Shown here: one piece after another, positions 60,495 to 64,000 of the stretch
How the letters are laid out: each line of letters starts with the position of its first letter
Numbering within the stretch: position 1 is the stretch's first letter
From: Styela clava
Taxonomy: Eukaryota > Chordata > Ascidiacea > Stolidobranchia > Styelidae
Direction of reading: 5' to 3'
DNA length: 64,000 bases
Assembly: GCF_964204865.1 (NCBI RefSeq)
Contig: NC_135259.1
Coordinates: 19,850,974 to 19,914,973, forward strand
The notes under the pieces: model-generated
The model's input: the letters and a program-made list of their open reading frames with translations, nothing else
The model's database searches: none
What the model was told of the DNA's origin: nothing
Position numbers and translations under genes: made by a program

Positions 60495-61931
60495 ATGGAT
60501 AGGCGTATGGCTCGAAAGCTGGTAGTAGATGAAGCGCCAAACAGACTATTTTTAAAATATTTAGCTGAGTGGCGAGATGAAGACAAAGAAAAAGGCGATA
60601 AAAGTTCTTTTACTTACAATAAAGCATATAAAAGTCTAAAGAAATACCCGCTTCCATTACAATGCGGTGCTGAAGCCAAAATTCTAGAAAATTTCGGCGA
60701 CAAAATTTGCAAAATGCTTGATGATCGACTCGCAAAAGATGCAGAAAATGATGGTTCAACGCCGGTAGAATTTCTAGAAAAATCAAGAAAAGTTCCAGCA
60801 TCATGGTGGGATAAGGTTAATAAAGAAGCACCAGTTGCGAAAAAAAAACCAGCTAAGAGAAGGAAAAAAGCAGAGGAGAGCACTCAAGAAAAAAAGAAGC
60901 CAAAGACCAAAACAATAACTGAGATGTTCGGAGTGCAGGTAAAAGAAAAAGAGCTGGGTGTTTCCCAAGAATCTAGTAAAATAAATAACTTGAACAATAA
61001 TAATGAACCAGGCGGTCCAAAAATAGGGGTCACGACCTCACCTTATAAAAGTCAGGAAATCATGACTTCCTCTCCTGTGTTCACACTTTCACCTGGAGAA
61101 TTTGATATTGTGTTATGTGTTGATACGAGGGAAACGATGGGGGAATCAAGACGAAACGAAATGGGGGTGGAGTTGAATAAACAAAATGTTTGTTACGAGC
61201 AACGTACACTTCATATCGGAGATTTTTTGTGGATTGCGCAAGAAAAACCTGCTCTTTGTGTCGGTAGGAAACCAAAAGAACTTGTTTTAGATTATATTAT
61301 CGAACGAAAAATTTTATCTGATCTTTCAATGTCAATCAAAGATGGCCGATTTCGAGAACAGAAAATTCGTTTGAAACAATCCGGAATCGGGAATATCATC
61401 TATTTGATAGAAAATATGGGAAATATAGAAAATCAAAGCCTACCGGAGCAAACATTAAGACAAGCTATATATAACACCCAAATTGTTGATAACATATGTG
61501 TGAAATTTACAAAAAATGCGAAAGCGACAGTACGTTATCTCGATTTAATGACAAAACATCTACAACGCTCATACTTGACTTTTACACTTGAGGCAGTAGA
61601 GATTTCTGATTCTCAAGGTGACTTTTCCCAACCTGAAACTAAGAAATTAACTCCTTTTAATGTATTCAATGAAATGGGTTCCAAGCGTAAAAAATTAACA
61701 ATTAAAGAAATGTTTATACGTCAGTTGATGCAAATTCACGGTATGTCGTACGATAAAGCATCAGCGGTTACAGCACTATATGAAACTCCGAATCAGTTGG
61801 TGGAAAAATATCGTAATTTACCTTCTGAAAAGGAGAAAGAAGAATTGATAAGTAAAGTTAAATTCGGATTGACTGAACGAAACCTCGGAATAGCCATGAG
61901 TCGGGTGGTGCACAAAGTTTATTCAACATAA
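60495..61931 (+). CDS. MUS81: MUS81 structure-specific endonuclease subunit
   Basis: 478 residues from an ATG in ACCATGG context. The N-terminal helix-hairpin-helix is clear (PNRLFLKYLAEWRDED, then YPLPLQCGAEAKILENFGD, residues 15-80). A Lys-rich linker follows (about 112-140). The XPF-type ERCC4 nuclease domain spans about 200-345, with VDTRE (D210, E213) and the catalytic ERKILSD (E270, R271, K272, D276) followed by SMSIKDGRFREQK. The C-terminal helix-hairpin-helix is near 405-470 (RQLMQIHGMSYDKASAV). MUS81 pairs with EME1 to cut branched DNA at stalled forks and recombination intermediates in the nucleus. Human MUS81 is about 551 residues, and its central winged-helix segment is not evident here: the linker is short and low in complexity. 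The gene is intronless, although the vertebrate gene has many introns. Confidence 0.93.
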   Translation: MDRRMARKLVVDEAPNRLFLKYLAEWRDEDKEKGDKSSFTYNKAYKSLKKYPLPLQCGAEAKILENFGDKICKMLDDRLAKDAENDGSTPVEFLEKSRKVPASWWDKVNKEAPVAKKKPAKRRKKAEESTQEKKKPKTKTITEMFGVQVKEKELGVSQESSKINNLNNNNEPGGPKIGVTTSPYKSQEIMTSSPVFTLSPGEFDIVLCVDTRETMGESRRNEMGVELNKQNVCYEQRTLHIGDFLWIAQEKPALCVGRKPKELVLDYIIERKILSDLSMSIKDGRFREQKIRLKQSGIGNIIYLIENMGNIENQSLPEQTLRQAIYNTQIVDNICVKFTKNAKATVRYLDLMTKHLQRSYLTFTLEAVEISDSQGDFSQPETKKLTPFNVFNEMGSKRKKLTIKEMFIRQLMQIHGMSYDKASAVTALYETPNQLVEKYRNLPSEKEKEELISKVKFGLTERNLGIAMSRVVHKVYST

Positions 61932-63440
61932 AAGTTACCGTAATTACCTAATAATCAAATTTTGCTTTTTTATGACCAAAGTTGTTGAATAATGATGAAT
62001 AATGTTAAAACATATTTTTTCTTTGTTGTTCATTTTGCATTTGGTATTAAATTGTTGCACGAAAGTACCGTAATTGAATATATGAGAAGTATCACAGCAT
62101 CTATTTTGCTTTCGCCACAATTTCAAATGTATTTTTTAAAATTGGGGTCACTCGAAAAGGTTGGAAATCGCTGCCAAGGTACACAGGGTGACCTGAAAAG
62201 TAAAATCAATTTTTTCAACTAGCATTGTGGCCTATTAGGGAGTCACGGTCCCCTGGTAGGGAGGGATTTTTCAACCCACATTTTCAAAACTTGAAAAAAA
62301 AGCCTGTTTCAGGAAAATAAGGGATACATATTTTTGATTGATGACTCCTGCAACTTTTTATTGAAATTTTTGGTGAAAGTCAATTGAAATTATGATTAGA
62401 AAACTAGTTCAGAAAGTATTTATTTCTTAGTAATTTTCAAAATTTCAACATTTGCTCTTTTGTTATGGAATGCATCGATTTATTTTCAGTATCATGTGAC
62501 GTAGAGACTCTTGCACACAACTATCAAAGTAAACATGCAGGAAATGATATCACTCTGACTGATTGATTCCTTTGCTTATGCTTTGGTAATTTCAACACAA
62601 CACAGATTTATATTGTGTTTTGTCTAAGCACATGTTTGCAATGGGGTTTGAAATTTATTCCAATCCTCTTCCCCAATAAACATGAAACAATTGTGTAGTG
62701 TCCATGTCTAATATGGTCTTAGTTAAATAGTTATTCATTTCAGATACAAGAACTTGATGGCGGAGGAAGTTATAAGCGACCAGCGGTTACTGGTATCCCC
62801 TATGCTTTGCGGAGTAGTCCAGCAATCACCTCGCACATGATTATCCCGCATGGTATTCGAACCTGCGAACCCATACAGGTCGACCAAAAATGTTCCCAAC
62901 GCTTCCCTTTTTTTCACGCTTACTTAGTGTGTTTTACACAACTTGCCTTTCATTACACAATTTATTAATTCTGCCATTTTTTTTGTATTCATGTCAGTGC
63001 ACGCTTTTCTTTCAAAATAAGCACACTCCTTTATTGAGAGTTCTTCAGCTCAGTTATCGCTGTCTCTTGAAATGTGCCTATCACAAACTACAAAAAACTG
63101 TATTATTGAATCCTATTTACCTCAAGAATTATCGCTGCTATGTTTTGCTTTCTGCATGCCAATCTTCTTCTCGAAATGGCATATTTACTTTATTCATTCT
63201 GTTTATAAAGTGTATTTTTTGTATGATGAAAAAACAAACTTTTCTTCTGGATTATCCATTTTTCTAATCTGGTTAAAGATCTGACTTTTATCGTGGTTAT
63301 TATATCTTACCAAATACATTGCACATTTCCTTATCTCTATTCTCAGATTAGTTGACAAAAGTTTCATGAATTAAATATAAAATGTCCCTTTTTTCAGGAA
63401 TATATTTATCACATTTGTTACTTCATTATATGCATTTTCA
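61932..63440. other. Intergenic region between MUS81 and MDP1
   Basis: Contains the MUS81 3' UTR and a SINE at 62745-62882. The rest is T-rich with no supported exon. Confidence 0.5.
62745..62882 (-). repeat. SINE fragment
   Basis: Has gaccagcggttactggtat and cgcatggtattcgaacctgc, the reverse complement of the SINE body and B box, with the head truncated. Confidence 0.65.
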
Positions 63441-63441
63441 G
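63440..63441 (+). promoter_or_regulatory. Candidate trans-splice or 5' UTR acceptor of MDP1
   Basis: atatgcattttcag ends 20 bases before the ATG at 63462. Confidence 0.45.
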
Positions 63442-63461
63442 GTTTAGTTTCACAAAAAAGA

Positions 63462-63980
63462 ATGGAAAATTTCTATAAAAATTACCATAAGTTTGAGCAT
63501 CAAATGCCTAAAATCATTGTATTTGATTTGGATTATACTCTTTGGCCTCTATGGGTTGATACTCATGTTGATCTGCCGTTCAAAAAACTAAAAAATGGAG
63601 ACATTGTAGACAAATATGAAACTGTGGTTAATCTTTACGAAGATGTTCCCCAAATTTTGGAAACGCTCCAACAAAAAGGCATAACGATGGCAGCTGCTTC
63701 TAGAACACCAGCTATTGACGTAGCTGAAAGTCTTCTAGATATTATGGATCTTAATAAATATTTCAGTGCAAAAGAAATATACCCAGGGAGCAAAGTTGCT
63801 CATTTTTTAGAATTTAAGGAATCTCTCGATATTGATTACAACCATATGCTCTTCTTTGATGATGAGGAACGAAATATTGAAGATCTTTCGAAACTTGGAG
63901 TGACAGCAGTCCATGTTCCTGATGGAATGTCCTGGGAGATTTTAAATATTGGAATTGAAATGTTATCTCAAAATTGTTAA
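63462..63980 (+). CDS. MDP1: MDP1, magnesium-dependent phosphatase 1 (HAD superfamily)
   Basis: 172 residues; human MDP1 is 176. The HAD motif I is FDLDYTLWP, with the nucleophile and acid/base aspartates in DLD. The family-specific WVDTHVDLPF follows. Motif II is AAASRTP (Ser-Arg), REIYPGSK-like EIYPGSKVAHF carries the motif III lysine, and motif IV is FFDDEERNIED. MDP1 is a cytosolic Mg-dependent phosphatase acting on phosphotyrosine model substrates and implicated in removing glycation from sugars or proteins. The first ATG gives 14 residues ahead of MPKIIVFDLD; an internal start at that Met is possible. Intronless here, although the vertebrate gene is interrupted. The stop lies just inside the window and no poly(A) signal is visible. 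Confidence 0.93.
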   Translation: MENFYKNYHKFEHQMPKIIVFDLDYTLWPLWVDTHVDLPFKKLKNGDIVDKYETVVNLYEDVPQILETLQQKGITMAAASRTPAIDVAESLLDIMDLNKYFSAKEIYPGSKVAHFLEFKESLDIDYNHMLFFDDEERNIEDLSKLGVTAVHVPDGMSWEILNIGIEMLSQNC

Positions 63981-64000
63981 TATTGAGAGGTTTGAGAATT

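Overview
The window is nuclear DNA from an animal, most likely an invertebrate chordate. An ascidian (tunicate) is my best guess. The support is a Not-class homeobox gene, a C7orf57-like gene, MUS81, MDP1 and an SLC35F3/F4-type carrier, set in AT-rich DNA full of tRNA-derived SINEs and short non-autonomous DNA transposons. Candidate acceptor sites sit 20-45 bases upstream of several start codons, as expected with spliced-leader trans-splicing, which tunicates have. The species cannot be named from the sequence alone.

1-31 kb is a duplicated cell-surface gene cluster. Two paralogues on the minus strand encode FIBCD1-like type II membrane proteins (cytoplasmic tail, membrane span, coiled-coil stalk, C-terminal fibrinogen-related domain). 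One is cut by the left edge (exons 809-941 and 332-432). The other can be read in ten exons from 13469 down to 6187, with a 2-base deletion in its first fibrinogen-domain exon. Two paralogues on the plus strand encode type I membrane receptors (signal peptide, cysteine-containing CUB-like ectodomain over two exons, Thr/Ser-rich stalk, membrane span, tail with two tyrosine motifs and a class I PDZ-ligand end). These are receptor A (17606-21527, intact) and receptor B (26961-30698, one in-frame stop). A 3-4 kb segmental duplication, present in two long copies and one degraded copy, links the units.

31-41 kb holds an intronless Not-like homeobox gene (33461-34453) with a TATA box and a poly(A) signal, then mostly transposon remnants and a small minus-strand membrane ORF (40453-40704). 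41.9-43.1 kb is a two-exon C7orf57-like gene. 43-54.7 kb is gene-poor and carries many small elements, several with exact target-site duplications, including a nearly identical pair with 9-bp duplications.

54.7-64 kb is a run of intronless conserved genes: a coiled-coil protein with an eIF2A/PYM-like C-terminus (minus strand), divergent from an SLC35F3/F4-like transporter, then MUS81 and MDP1. The membrane receptor genes have many introns while these genes have none, a clear architectural split within the window.
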